A stretch of 64,000 bases of DNA, from the NCBI RefSeq assembly GCF_006265165.1, contig NZ_VDCH01000009.1:17207-81206 (forward strand). The letters are read 5' to 3'. The notes under the pieces are model-generated. The model ran no database searches, was not told the origin of the DNA, and saw only the letters and a list, made by a program, of their open reading frames with translations. This stretch comes from Chlorobaculum thiosulfatiphilum (GTDB lineage: Bacteria; Bacteroidota; Chlorobiia; Chlorobiales; Chlorobiaceae). Of the stretch, positions 38,478 through 47,109 are shown piece by piece (positions within the stretch are counted from its first letter, which is position 1; every line of letters begins with the position of its first letter). The translations under genes were made by a program, and so were the position numbers.

Positions 38478-39923
38478 GTGCAGTTTCATGGTTACCAGGA
38501 CCTCAGGTCCAGACTGCTCTCAGGTGAGCTAACCTGCGAGCAGGTGATTACAGATTATTTACAGCGCATCGAATCCAGTCGCGACGACAATATTTTTACC
38601 GCCGTATTTCATGACGAGGCTATGGCTCGCGCCCGCGAGCTTGACAACAAGCTTCAGCGCGGCGAAGAACCCGGCAAGCTGTTCGGCATGCCGATCGCCA
38701 TCAAGGACAATATCTCGATGAAGGGTGCGCCGCTCTCCTGCGCCTCGAAGATTCTCGCTGGTTACGAAAGCGTCTATGACGCCACGGTGATCGAGCGTAT
38801 GCTGGCCGAAGACGCCATCTTCGTCGGTCGCACCAACATGGACGAGTTCGCGATGGGCAGTTCCAACGAGAACTCCGCCATTGGCCCGGTACCCAATCCC
38901 TACGACAAAACCCGCGTTCCCGGCGGCAGCTCCGGTGGTTCGGCGGCGGCGGTGGCTGGCGACCTCGCGATGGTGGCGCTCGGCTCCGACACCGGCGGCT
39001 CGGTTCGCCAGCCCGCAGGCTTCTGCAACATCGTCGGCCTCAAGCCAACCTATGGCCGCATTTCGCGTTACGGCTTGGTGGCCTTCGCCTCCTCCTTTGA
39101 CCAGATCGGCCTGCTGGCCGCCAACTGCGACGACGCGGCGCTCGTGCTCGGCGTCATCGCCGGAAAGGACGAACACGACGCGACCTCGTCACACCACGAT
39201 GTTCCGGAGTACGATACGACGATGGATCACGTTTCTATCGAGGGGTTGCGCATCGGAGTACCACGCGCATTTTTCCCGGAGAGCTTGAACGCCGACGTGG
39301 CCGGAGTGGTCAAGGCGGGGCTGAAAAAGCTCGAAGAGGCGGGCGCGGAGCTGGTCGAGATCGATCTGCCGGAGAGCGATTACGCCATCGCGGCGTATTA
39401 CATTCTCGTCACCGCCGAAGCCTCCTCGAACCTCGCTCGCTTCGACGGCGCGCGCTACGGCTATCGCTCGCCCGACTCGCCCGACCTTTCGAGCATGTAC
39501 GTCAACTCGCGCACCGAAGGGTTCGGCGCGGAGGTCAAGCGCCGCATCATGCTCGGCACCTACGTGCTCTCGGCGGGCTACTACGACACCTACTACAAAA
39601 AAGCGCAACAGGTGCGCCGGGTGTTCCAAGACAAATATCGCGAAGCCTTCGAGAAGGTCGATGTGATCTTCGGGCCGACCTCGCCCTTCCCGCCATTCGG
39701 CATCGGCGACAAGATGGACAATCCGCTCGAAATGTACCTGGCCGACGTCTTTACCGTTCCGGCCAGCATCGTGGGAATGCCCGCAATCAGCGTGCCGGTC
39801 GGCTTCGACAGCCTCGGCCTGCCGGTTGGCGTCCACCTGATCTGCAACTTTTTCGAGGAGGGCAAGATGCTCGGCATTGCCCGCCATCTCCAGACCTTGT
39901 GTCAGACAGTCCCGTCGAACTGA
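38478..39923 (+). CDS. gatA: glutamyl-tRNA(Gln)/aspartyl-tRNA(Asn) amidotransferase subunit A
   Basis: GatA is the amidase subunit that releases ammonia from glutamine for GatB. The amidase triad region is intact: IAIKDNIS contains the catalytic lysine, and [29 protein letters not shown] carries the two serines. The [18 protein letters not shown] block follows. Given start is GTG at 38478, which gives a family-like [10 protein letters not shown] beginning; ATG at 38433 or TTG at 38415 are possible. gatB and gatC are not in this window. Confidence 0.93.
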   Translation: MQFHGYQDLRSRLLSGELTCEQVITDYLQRIESSRDDNIFTAVFHDEAMARARELDNKLQRGEEPGKLFGMPIAIKDNISMKGAPLSCASKILAGYESVYDATVIERMLAEDAIFVGRTNMDEFAMGSSNENSAIGPVPNPYDKTRVPGGSSGGSAAAVAGDLAMVALGSDTGGSVRQPAGFCNIVGLKPTYGRISRYGLVAFASSFDQIGLLAANCDDAALVLGVIAGKDEHDATSSHHDVPEYDTTMDHVSIEGLRIGVPRAFFPESLNADVAGVVKAGLKKLEEAGAELVEIDLPESDYAIAAYYILVTAEASSNLARFDGARYGYRSPDSPDLSSMYVNSRTEGFGAEVKRRIMLGTYVLSAGYYDTYYKKAQQVRRVFQDKYREAFEKVDVIFGPTSPFPPFGIGDKMDNPLEMYLADVFTVPASIVGMPAISVPVGFDSLGLPVGVHLICNFFEEGKMLGIARHLQTLCQTVPSN

Positions 39924-39959
39924 CGGCTTTTTTTCATCACCTCAAAAGATTATGGGATT

Positions 39960-40862
39960 ATGAGCGTACTGGTCAATAAAGATACCCGTCTGGTCGTGCA
40001 GGGAATCACCGGCGGAGAGGGAACCTTCCACACCTCGCAGATTCTCGAATACGGCACCAACGTCGTCGCTGGCGTCACTCCCGGCAAGGGCGGTATTCTC
40101 TATAACGGCAACGAAAAAGATCAATTCTGCCGCCCCGTTCCGGTGTTCGACACCGTGCAGGATGCCGTTGACAAGGCCGAAGCCAACGCGACGGTGATCT
40201 TCGTGCCCGCGCCATTCGCCGCCGACGCCATCATGGAGGCTGCCGCCGCCGGGCTGAAGGTGATCATCTGCATCACCGAAGGCATTCCGGTCAACGACAT
40301 GATGAAAGCCTACAGCTACGTGCAGGAGAAAGGCGCGGTGCTGGTCGGCCCGAACTGTCCCGGCGTCATCACTCCCGGCGAAGCCAAAGTTGGCATCATG
40401 CCCGGATTCATCCACAAGAAGGGCACCATCGGCGTCGTTTCGCGCAGCGGCACATTGACTTACGAAGCGGTGCACCAGCTCACCGAGGTTGGCCTTGGCC
40501 AGTCCACCTGCATTGGCATCGGCGGCGACCCGATCATCGGTACCCGCTTCCTCGACGCGGTCAAAATGTTCGCCAAGGATGACGAAACAGAGGGTCTCGT
40601 CATGATCGGCGAAATCGGAGGCACCGCCGAAGAGGAGGCTGCCGAGTACATCAAAAAGTACTTCAAGAAACCGGTCGTTGGCTTCATTGCAGGCCGCACC
40701 GCCCCTCCCGGCCGCCGCATGGGCCACGCCGGCGCGATCGTTTCGGGCGGCAAAGGCACCGCCGACGAGAAGATCAAGGCGATGGAAGCCGCCGGCATCC
40801 ACGTCGTCGAAAACCCCGCCGACCTCGGCATCACCATGCTCAAAGCCCTCGGCAGAGCCTGA
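39960..40862 (+). CDS. sucD: succinate--CoA ligase (ADP/GDP-forming) subunit alpha
   Basis: SucD carries the phosphohistidine of succinyl-CoA synthetase, which in a reductive TCA organism makes succinyl-CoA for carbon fixation. The 300-residue length is standard. Marks are [12 protein letters not shown] (CoA-binding), [12 protein letters not shown], and the active His256 in RMGHAGAIV. The sucC beta subunit is not nearby. A strong terminator follows. Confidence 0.95.
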   Translation: MSVLVNKDTRLVVQGITGGEGTFHTSQILEYGTNVVAGVTPGKGGILYNGNEKDQFCRPVPVFDTVQDAVDKAEANATVIFVPAPFAADAIMEAAAAGLKVIICITEGIPVNDMMKAYSYVQEKGAVLVGPNCPGVITPGEAKVGIMPGFIHKKGTIGVVSRSGTLTYEAVHQLTEVGLGQSTCIGIGGDPIIGTRFLDAVKMFAKDDETEGLVMIGEIGGTAEEEAAEYIKKYFKKPVVGFIAGRTAPPGRRMGHAGAIVSGGKGTADEKIKAMEAAGIHVVENPADLGITMLKALGRA

Positions 40863-40891
40863 GAGCCGGGCTGACAAATTATCGTAGCAAG

Positions 40892-40927
40892 AGGCTGCTC
40901 CGGTGTCGATCCGGGGCAGCCTTTTTT
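40892..40927 (+). terminator. intrinsic terminator after sucD
   Basis: AGGCTGCTCCGG at 40892-40903 pairs with CCGGGGCAGCCT at 40911-40922 with one wobble, a seven-base loop and then TTTTT. It ends sucD and marks the boundary before the AT-rich accessory island. Confidence 0.95.
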
Positions 40928-41059
40928 GCGTTGTGGGGGATTGTCCGCTTTTAGAGAATTGTGAGATTTGCTGACGAAGTATCTATATTGAGGTGGTTTT
41001 TGAACCCGAAAAAGCACGGCGAAGGCAGCAGTGTAAACGCTTAACCCGGAGGTACTTCA

Positions 41060-41329
41060 ATGCCATCGATTTCGATGTTTTATGGTCTGATTGTTTACCT
41101 GTATTTTCAGGATAACCGGCAGCATCATGTGCCGCATATTCATGTAAGGTATCAGGACGACGAGGTTATTGTTTCGATTCCTGATGGAGAAATTCTCGAT
41201 GGAGCCATTCCGAAATCAAAGATGAAACTTCTGCAGGCGTGGATAGAGTTGCATCAGGATGAACTGGTGGCAGACTGGGAGTTGGCGATATCAGGAGAAC
41301 AACCATATAAAATTGATCCATTGAGGTAA
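41060..41329 (+). CDS. DUF4160 domain protein
   Basis: An 89-residue protein with the DUF4160 pattern: FYGLIVYLYFQDNRQHHVPHIHV, where the HHVPHIH histidine cluster (residues 22-28) is conserved, and a C-terminal LLQAWIELHQDELVADWELA helix. Function is unknown; such genes are often paired with DUF2442 genes and have been proposed to be toxin-antitoxin-like. A good ribosome-binding site (GGAGGT) lies eight bases before the ATG. The stop overlaps the start of the next gene. Confidence 0.85.
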   Translation: MPSISMFYGLIVYLYFQDNRQHHVPHIHVRYQDDEVIVSIPDGEILDGAIPKSKMKLLQAWIELHQDELVADWELAISGEQPYKIDPLR

Positions 41330-41586
41330 TGGCTATGAATCCGAGAGTGAAAAAAGTGACTCCGCTGGATGGATACAAGCTTCATCTTGAGTTCAGTAAC
41401 GGCGAAGTCGGACTATACGATTGCACGCACCTGCTTGATTTTGGTGTCTTCCGGGAATTGAAAAACGTCGATTATTTTAAAAAAGTGACAGTCATCGCCG
41501 GAACCGTCGCATGGCCCAACGAGCAGGATATTTGTCCCGATACTTTGTATCTTGATTCTGTAAAATCAGCGAGACAAAGTGCCTAA
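41329..41586 (+). CDS. DUF2442 domain protein
   Basis: An 85-residue protein with the DUF2442 pattern: VKKVTPLDGYKLHLEFSNGEVGLYD, then the conserved AWPNEQDICPDTLY block. DUF2442 is of unknown function and frequently follows DUF4160. Its ATG overlaps the DUF4160 stop (TAATG), so the two are translationally coupled. A second ATG two codons later is possible. Confidence 0.87.
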   Translation: MAMNPRVKKVTPLDGYKLHLEFSNGEVGLYDCTHLLDFGVFRELKNVDYFKKVTVIAGTVAWPNEQDICPDTLYLDSVKSARQSA

Positions 41587-41619
41587 GGCGTTTTTTCGGT
41601 TTAAAAAAAGAATGAAATT

Positions 41620-41799
41620 ATGGAAAGTCTAAAGCAGCAAGCAATCAAAGTAATATCCGCATTGCCGGAAAATGTGGATTTGGATGAGATTATGTACAAG
41701 TTGTATGTGATCGATAAAGTCAAGAAGGGCGAAAGTGCTGTCAGGGAAGGAAAAACGATTTCGAGTGAGAGATTAAAAAAGGAAGTAGCGTCATGGTAA
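41620..41799 (+). CDS. small RelB-like antitoxin (orphan)
   Basis: A 59-residue protein: MESLKQQAIKVISALPENV, DLDEIMYKLYVIDKVKKGES, then a KTISSERLKKEVASW tail. Short proteins of this shape are antitoxins of type II modules in many cyanobacteria, Bacteroidetes and Chlorobi; the helical C-terminus wraps the toxin. The typical partner is a RelE/ParE toxin starting in an overlapping ATG. Here that ATG (41793) is followed by GTA ATC TGA, so no toxin is made. Assignment rests on size, pattern and the overlap. Confidence 0.6.
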   Translation: MESLKQQAIKVISALPENVDLDEIMYKLYVIDKVKKGESAVREGKTISSERLKKEVASW

Positions 41800-41833
41800 T
41801 CTGACATTATTCTAAAAGAAAAATATAATAGCA

Positions 41834-42760
41834 ATGGATTCAGTCGAATTAAAACCATATCTCAGGGCATTGCATGATCAAGGTATTTCTTTAAAAGCAG
41901 AAATCGAGGCTTTTCTTGACTCATGGCCAGTAAATGAAGATAATAGGGCTGATCAATTTGATGATCTGCCTACAGAAAAGAGAATAGAAGTAGATTCACT
42001 TATTACAAGTATCAGAAAATGGTTTAACTTGTTAAAGTCTCAAATATTGCCCCATCTTCTCTATGATCAGACATATTTATATTATCTCCTTAGGCGTGTT
42101 GAAGCGTGTATAAAAAAAATGTCGTATAAACGGCCATACCCGGAAAGTATGCCATCAATGATTACTATACGAGCTAGCGAAATGCAAGGACTTTTCTCAT
42201 CGGATAATCGAAAAAGTGATATTGAAGTTTATTCCTCACTGGAAGATGCAAAAAATGATGCTGTTGTTGCAATGGATACAGCCATTTCATTGATTGAGTC
42301 TGTACCAGAAGATGCGATACCAATTCAATCGAGACAATCAGTTGAAGTGCCGCACTATAATCCGAATTCAGCGTTTATTCTTATGTGGATGGATCACAAC
42401 CATCATGAATTAGATGATGTGTGTAATGCAATCAAGGAGGTGTGTAGTAATTATGGTATACAGGCATTAAGAGCAGATGATATTCAACATGAAGATAAGA
42501 TAACAGATTTAGTTCTTGCTAATATAGCGCAATCGGAGTTTTTAATCGCAGATTTGACAGGAGAACGACCAAATGTCTATTATGAAATTGGTTATGCTCA
42601 TGCATTAGGAAAACGTCCTATTCTCTATCGAAAGGAAGGAACTAGTCTGCATTTTGACTTATCAGTTCATAATGTACCGGAGTATAAAAATATAACGGAG
42701 CTAAAACAGCTTTTGAAAAAGCGATTTGATGCAATACTTGGTCGAACGCCTAATGGTTAG
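41834..42760 (+). CDS. protein with C-terminal nucleoside-deoxyribosyltransferase/TIR-like domain
   Basis: A 308-residue protein that is clearly AT-richer than the flanking core genes. Residues 1-175 are mostly helical and unrecognised. Residues 178-265 match a Rossmann-like effector domain: FILMWMD strand at 181, ALRADDIQHEDKITD near 211-225, and IADLTGERPNVYYEIGYAHALGK at 238-260. The ADLTGxRPNVxYExGYAxAxGK pattern is shared by nucleoside 2-deoxyribosyltransferase-like and TIR-like domains, with Glu251 in the expected catalytic place. Such domains act on nucleotides or NAD in some defence systems. Function here is unknown. Confidence 0.75.
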   Translation: MDSVELKPYLRALHDQGISLKAEIEAFLDSWPVNEDNRADQFDDLPTEKRIEVDSLITSIRKWFNLLKSQILPHLLYDQTYLYYLLRRVEACIKKMSYKRPYPESMPSMITIRASEMQGLFSSDNRKSDIEVYSSLEDAKNDAVVAMDTAISLIESVPEDAIPIQSRQSVEVPHYNPNSAFILMWMDHNHHELDDVCNAIKEVCSNYGIQALRADDIQHEDKITDLVLANIAQSEFLIADLTGERPNVYYEIGYAHALGKRPILYRKEGTSLHFDLSVHNVPEYKNITELKQLLKKRFDAILGRTPNG

Positions 42761-42788
42761 TATATAGATTAAGTCGATTATAAAAATT

Positions 42789-43031
42789 ATGTATTTATCG
42801 GTTATACAGATCAAGCCACTTGATGATTATCAGTTGCTTCTGAAATTTGAGAATGATGAGAATCGTGTCTTTGATGTATAGCCTTTTTTGAAGGTCGGCA
42901 AATACTCGGAGTTGAAAGATGTTTCATTATTCAATTTGGTAAGAACCTCTTTTGATTCTATCCAGTGGGCAAATGAGCTGGATTTCGATCCTGAGTTTTT
43001 GTATGAGAAAAGCTCGTTGGTAGAAGCGTGA
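42789..43031 (+). pseudogene. second DUF2442 gene interrupted by one in-frame TAG
   Basis: Reading from ATG at 42789 gives a DUF2442-like protein of 80 codons: YLSVIQIKPLDDYQLLLKFEN at the start and SIQWANELDFDPEFLYE near the end, matching the gene at 41329. Codon 31 (42879-42881) is TAG, inside the usual FDV-PFL region, and the frame is otherwise intact to TGA at 43031. No DUF4160 partner precedes it. A recent point mutation or a sequencing error are both possible. Confidence 0.8.
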
Positions 43032-43039
43032 GTTTTGAA

Positions 43040-43142
43040 AAGGACAGCAAGGACGTCAGGGACAGCAGGGTGAAAATCGCTGAAAAACTTGATTTCTATG
43101 AAATGTCCTTTTTGTCCCTTTTAGTCCTTCTCGTCCTTTCCC
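43040..43142. repeat. 9-nt periodic repeat element, copy D (GGAC core)
   Basis: Left arm: AAGGACAGC, AAGGACGTC, AGGGACAGC, AGGGTGAAA. Right arm: units around GTCC at about 9-base spacing (43105-43137), reading GTCCTTTTT, GTCCCTTTTA, GTCCTTCTC, GTCCTTTCC. It is between the broken DUF2442 gene and the kdsD stop. Confidence 0.75.
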
Positions 43143-43150
43143 CAAATATT

Positions 43151-44122
43151 CTACAACCCCAGCGTCACGAGATCGTGAATATGCACAATACCCACGGGGC
43201 ACTTCTCTTTGTCGCACACCATGAGTTGGGTGATTCGCCAGGTTTCGAGGAGTTCGAGGCAGGCTTTGGCCATCATTTCGGCTGAGACGGTTTTCGGGTT
43301 GGGGGTCATCACCTCTGCGGCTTTCTTGTCGAGGAATGACTCGCCGGTCTGCACCAATCGTCTCAAGTCGCCGTCGGTGAAGATGCCGGTCAAGCGTCCC
43401 TCTGCATCGACCACGCCACTGACGCCGTAGCGTTTGGAGGTCATTTCGAGGATGAGGTCGGAGATGGTCGAATCCTCGCTGACGATGGGAAGCGCCTCTC
43501 CGGCGGCCATGACGTCGCCGACGCGCATCGTCAGTTGCTTGCCGAGTGAGCCTTTCGGGTGGGTGAGGGCGAACTCTTGGTCGGTGAAGTTTTTCTTTTT
43601 CATCAGGCAAATCGCTAGCGCGTCGCCCATCGCGAGCATCGCCGTGGTCGAGCTGGTCGGCGCGAGGTCGTACGGGCACGCCTCCTGATCGATGCCGGTG
43701 TCGAGCACCACGTCGGCGTTCATCGCCAGGTACGAGCGCGGGTTGCCGGTGAAGGCAATGATGGTTGCCTTCCGCTCCCGGAGCGCCGGCAGGATGAAGT
43801 TCAGCTCTTCGGTCATGCCGCTTTTGGAGAGGCAGATGACCGTGTCGCCCTCCGAAACCACGCCGAGATCGCCGTGCGCCGCTTCCGCCGGATGGAGGAA
43901 AATCGCCGTCGTGCCGGTCGAGGACAATGTCGCCGCAATCTTCTGGCCGATGATGCCCGACTTGCCCATGCCGGAGATGATGATTTTGCCCGCGCAGTCG
44001 AGCATCAGTTCGACCGCTCTGGAAAAGTTTTCGTCCAGCCGCTCGCTCATCAGGCGAATGGCGTCGGCTTCCTGCAGAAGGATGCTCTTGCCCTCCCGCA
44101 TGGTGGTTGCGTGTTCTTTCAT
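43151..44122 (-). CDS. kdsD: arabinose-5-phosphate isomerase with CBS domains
   Basis: KdsD makes arabinose 5-phosphate for Kdo in lipopolysaccharide. The SIS domain (about 30-180) has IISGMGKSGIIGQKIAATLSSTGT and FLHPAEAAHGDLGVV, and two CBS domains follow (GEALPIVSEDSTISD and the C-terminal VCDKEKCPVGIVHIHDLV part). The frame opens at a TTG at 44167; the ATG at 44122 gives a 323-residue protein of normal length. The stop is next to repeat copy D. Confidence 0.93.
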   Translation of the reverse strand: MKEHATTMREGKSILLQEADAIRLMSERLDENFSRAVELMLDCAGKIIISGMGKSGIIGQKIAATLSSTGTTAIFLHPAEAAHGDLGVVSEGDTVICLSKSGMTEELNFILPALRERKATIIAFTGNPRSYLAMNADVVLDTGIDQEACPYDLAPTSSTTAMLAMGDALAICLMKKKNFTDQEFALTHPKGSLGKQLTMRVGDVMAAGEALPIVSEDSTISDLILEMTSKRYGVSGVVDAEGRLTGIFTDGDLRRLVQTGESFLDKKAAEVMTPNPKTVSAEMMAKACLELLETWRITQLMVCDKEKCPVGIVHIHDLVTLGL

Positions 44123-44297
44123 CGTCGCTGGTATGGTTTCGGCAGCGGCAATCGGGTTCGCCGCCAAAAGCAGGAAATATTCATTTTTTAATCCGATATT
44201 CAGCGCTATAATCTGGAAAATTCATGATATTTTCAAACTCCGGGCCGGAAGCGCCTCTTTGTCGCGAGCAATCGATTGATGAGGCGGCGGCTCCGCA

Positions 44298-44687
44298 ATG
44301 TTCTCGGAAACTGTTCACGCTAACCACAACCTGCGGATTATGAGCTGGATTTTAATTCTCGGATTTGCGCTGTCGGTCTTTTTTCTGCTCGTGTATTTTC
44401 TCTCCAGGTTTGTCAATTACATGAAGATGGAGCAGAACATGGAGATCGAATCGTTCAAGGATAGCCTGATCGACAAGGACAATCCGGTCGGCCTGACGGG
44501 CGACGAGCTTGAAAAGATGAAGCAGCAGCAGGCCGAGGCGCAGGCGCATCTGCGTGAGGTGATCTCCAAGATTCCCGTCATCCAGAAGGATGGCAAGTTC
44601 CAGCTCGATATGGACGCCGTCCGGCAGCAGAAAGCGGACGCAGCGAAAACCAACGGCTCGACCGGCCCGGCGACCGGCAAGAGCTGA
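44298..44687 (+). CDS. small membrane-anchored protein of unknown function
   Basis: A 129-residue protein with one hydrophobic helix (about residues 15-36) and a charged, mostly helical tail with [17 protein letters not shown] and a poorly structured end. I do not recognise a family. It diverges from kdsD and precedes the flippase gene by 26 bases on the same strand, so a role in polysaccharide export is possible but not shown. An ATG at 44340 is an alternative start just before the hydrophobic helix. Confidence 0.6.
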   Translation: MFSETVHANHNLRIMSWILILGFALSVFFLLVYFLSRFVNYMKMEQNMEIESFKDSLIDKDNPVGLTGDELEKMKQQQAEAQAHLREVISKIPVIQKDGKFQLDMDAVRQQKADAAKTNGSTGPATGKS

Positions 44688-44713
44688 CAGCGCGACTTCC
44701 AGCCAACCCGCGC

Positions 44714-46258
44714 ATGTTCTCCAAGCTCAAGCTTCTCGCGAAGGATACGGTTATCTACGGCGCGAGCACCATTCTGGCCCGCAGCCTGAACTACGTTCTC
44801 GTTCCGCTCTACGCCAACCAGCTCTCCACCTTCGACAACGGCATTCAGGCGGTGGTTTACGCCAACATCGCCCTGGCGAACGTCATGTTTTCCTATGGCC
44901 TTGAAACCTCGTACCTGAAGGTCGCCTCCGACGCCATCAAGCGCAACGAGGATGAACGCCCCTATTTTTCGACGGCCTTCATCAGCCTCTTTCTGACCTC
45001 GATTCTTTTTTCCGTTTTGATGCTGCTGTTCGCTCCGGCGCTCGCCGTCGCCATCGGCCTCGCGCCCGGTTCGGGCATCTACATACAATACGCTGCGGCG
45101 ATTCTCTTTCTCGATACGCTGCTCGTCGTGCCGTTCGCCGAACTTCGGCTGAAGCGCAAGGCGATTCCGTTCGCGCTCGCCAAGGTGATGGGCGTGGTCG
45201 GCGGCGTCATCAGCACCTTCGTGCTCATTCTCGGACTTCACGCAGGTCTCTCCGGCGTCTTCATCGGTGAGGCGCTTGGCTCGGTGGTGAGTCTGCTCTT
45301 CATCCTGCCGGTGCTGAAAAGCTTCAGGCCTGTCTTTTCGCCAAATCTCTACCGCGAGCTGCTGCGCATCGGACTGCCCTACGTTCCGACCGGCATCGCC
45401 GGATTGCTGATCCACCTGATCGACCGGAACCTGCTCATCCGCATTCCGCAGCACGACATCGAGCGCCTGTATGGCGCGGGTTTCCAGGCGTCGGACATCA
45501 CCGGCATCTACGGACGGGTGGCGGCGTTTGGCGTGGCGCTTCAGATGTTCATCCAGATTTTCCGCTTCGCCTGGCAGCCCTTTTTCCTGCAACATGCCGA
45601 CGATCCCGAAGCCAAGCCGCTCTTCCGGCAGGTGATGAATCTTTCGGGTATCGCCGTGATCGTGCTTGCTGTGGCTTGCACCTTTTTCGTGCCCGATCTG
45701 GTGCGCTACCACTGGGGCGGCAAGCTTTATCTGTTGCCGCCGAAGTACTGGATGGGCCTGTCGATTCTGCCGTGGATCTTTTTCAGCTACGTGTTCGACA
45801 TGATTTCAACCAACCTGTCGGCAGGTATTCTGATTACCGGCAAGACAAAATATCTGCCGGTGGTGACTTTCGCCGGAGCCGCCGTGACGACCATCGGCTG
45901 CTGGATTCTCATTCCGCTTGGCGGCATGGATGGCGCAGCGGTGGCGATTCTCTGCGGTACGGCGGTGATGTGTCTCTGCATGGGGTGGTACTCGGTGCGC
46001 TTCTACCCGATCCGCTACGACTGGGGCCGCCTGGCGCTGTTGCTTGGCGCTGGACTGGCATTCGCGGTGTGGCATGACGACCTGCTCCTGTGGCTCGCCG
46101 GATTCGGCATCAGCGGTCTCTTCGCCATCGTCGTGAAGCTGCTCATCGTTTTGCTCTATCTCGCGCTTGGCACGCTCATTTTCCGCAACGAGGCGTCGGC
46201 TGTCGTGCGAATGGCGCGGAAGAAATTGCGCCCGGCGGGAGGTTCCGGCAGCCGATGA
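44714..46258 (+). CDS. Wzx-like polysaccharide flippase (MATE/MOP superfamily)
   Basis: A 514-residue membrane protein with about 12-14 transmembrane segments. It begins [20 protein letters not shown], the usual start of polysaccharide biosynthesis (Wzx-like) proteins, and shows [21 protein letters not shown] in the middle and a [25 protein letters not shown] block late. These proteins flip lipid-linked oligosaccharides across the inner membrane. Substrate cannot be assigned. The stop overlaps the next gene's ATG (ATGA). Confidence 0.88.
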   Translation: MFSKLKLLAKDTVIYGASTILARSLNYVLVPLYANQLSTFDNGIQAVVYANIALANVMFSYGLETSYLKVASDAIKRNEDERPYFSTAFISLFLTSILFSVLMLLFAPALAVAIGLAPGSGIYIQYAAAILFLDTLLVVPFAELRLKRKAIPFALAKVMGVVGGVISTFVLILGLHAGLSGVFIGEALGSVVSLLFILPVLKSFRPVFSPNLYRELLRIGLPYVPTGIAGLLIHLIDRNLLIRIPQHDIERLYGAGFQASDITGIYGRVAAFGVALQMFIQIFRFAWQPFFLQHADDPEAKPLFRQVMNLSGIAVIVLAVACTFFVPDLVRYHWGGKLYLLPPKYWMGLSILPWIFFSYVFDMISTNLSAGILITGKTKYLPVVTFAGAAVTTIGCWILIPLGGMDGAAVAILCGTAVMCLCMGWYSVRFYPIRYDWGRLALLLGAGLAFAVWHDDLLLWLAGFGISGLFAIVVKLLIVLLYLALGTLIFRNEASAVVRMARKKLRPAGGSGSR

Positions 46259-47067
46259 TCCGCCTCGCCACCGTTCAGTTCACGCCCCGGCTCGGCGAGC
46301 GCGAGGCGAACCTCGAAGCGATCCAGAAGCTGCTCGATCCGGTCGAGGCGGAGGTCGTCATTTTACCGGAGCTGTGCACGAGTGGCTATTTTTTCGTGAC
46401 GCGCGAAGTGCTTGCGCCGCTCGCCGAAGCACCGGGCGGCGTGGCTTGCGTTTTTTTCCAGCGTCTCGCCGAAGCGAAACGGGCGATCATCGTCGCCGGT
46501 ATGCCCGAAGTGGCGGACGGGCTTTTCTACAATTCGGTGTTTGTGTTCCGTCCCGGCGTCCCGGAGCCGCTCATCTATCGCAAGGCGCACCTTTTTTACA
46601 AGGAGCGCTTCGTCTTCGAGCCGGGCGACACCGCTTTTCCGGTGATCCGCGACGAGCGGCTCGACCTCTCCATCGGCATCATGCTCTGCTACGACTGGCG
46701 CTTTCCGGAGGTGAGCCGTGTGCTGGCGCTCGACGGGGCGGAGCTGATCGCCTGTCCGTCCAACCTCGTCACCGATGCGTGGCGGAAGGTGATGCCCGCA
46801 CGCGCCATCGAGAACAAAGTGTACGTCGCCGTGGCCAACCGGTGCGGCACGGAAACGAGATGCGGGGAGACGTTGCTGTTCAAGGGGTGTTCGGCTGTGT
46901 ACGATTCTTATGGCGAGCCGGTCGCGCTTGCCGGGGCGGACGGCGACCGGGTGCTGCTGGCGGAGATCGATCCCCGGCCATGCCGCGACAAGCGCTTCAA
47001 CGAATTCAACGACATCTTCGCCGATCGTCGCCCGGAGCTATACGGCGCGATTTGCCGTAAACGCTGA
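46255..47067 (+). CDS. carbon-nitrogen hydrolase (nitrilase superfamily)
   Basis: A 270-residue nitrilase-fold amidase. The catalytic triad is visible: glutamate in [11 protein letters not shown], lysine in [10 protein letters not shown] and cysteine in [10 protein letters not shown]. Members hydrolyse amides such as omega-amides or N-carbamoyl compounds; substrate is unknown. The ATG at 46255 overlaps the flippase stop (ATGA), so they are coupled. The frame extends 55 codons upstream inside the flippase gene but lacks similarity there. Confidence 0.9.
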   Translation: MIRLATVQFTPRLGEREANLEAIQKLLDPVEAEVVILPELCTSGYFFVTREVLAPLAEAPGGVACVFFQRLAEAKRAIIVAGMPEVADGLFYNSVFVFRPGVPEPLIYRKAHLFYKERFVFEPGDTAFPVIRDERLDLSIGIMLCYDWRFPEVSRVLALDGAELIACPSNLVTDAWRKVMPARAIENKVYVAVANRCGTETRCGETLLFKGCSAVYDSYGEPVALAGADGDRVLLAEIDPRPCRDKRFNEFNDIFADRRPELYGAICRKR

Positions 47068-47109
47068 AATCGCTTATCGATACCTTTCAGAACGGACGAA
47101 GCTTCTTCT

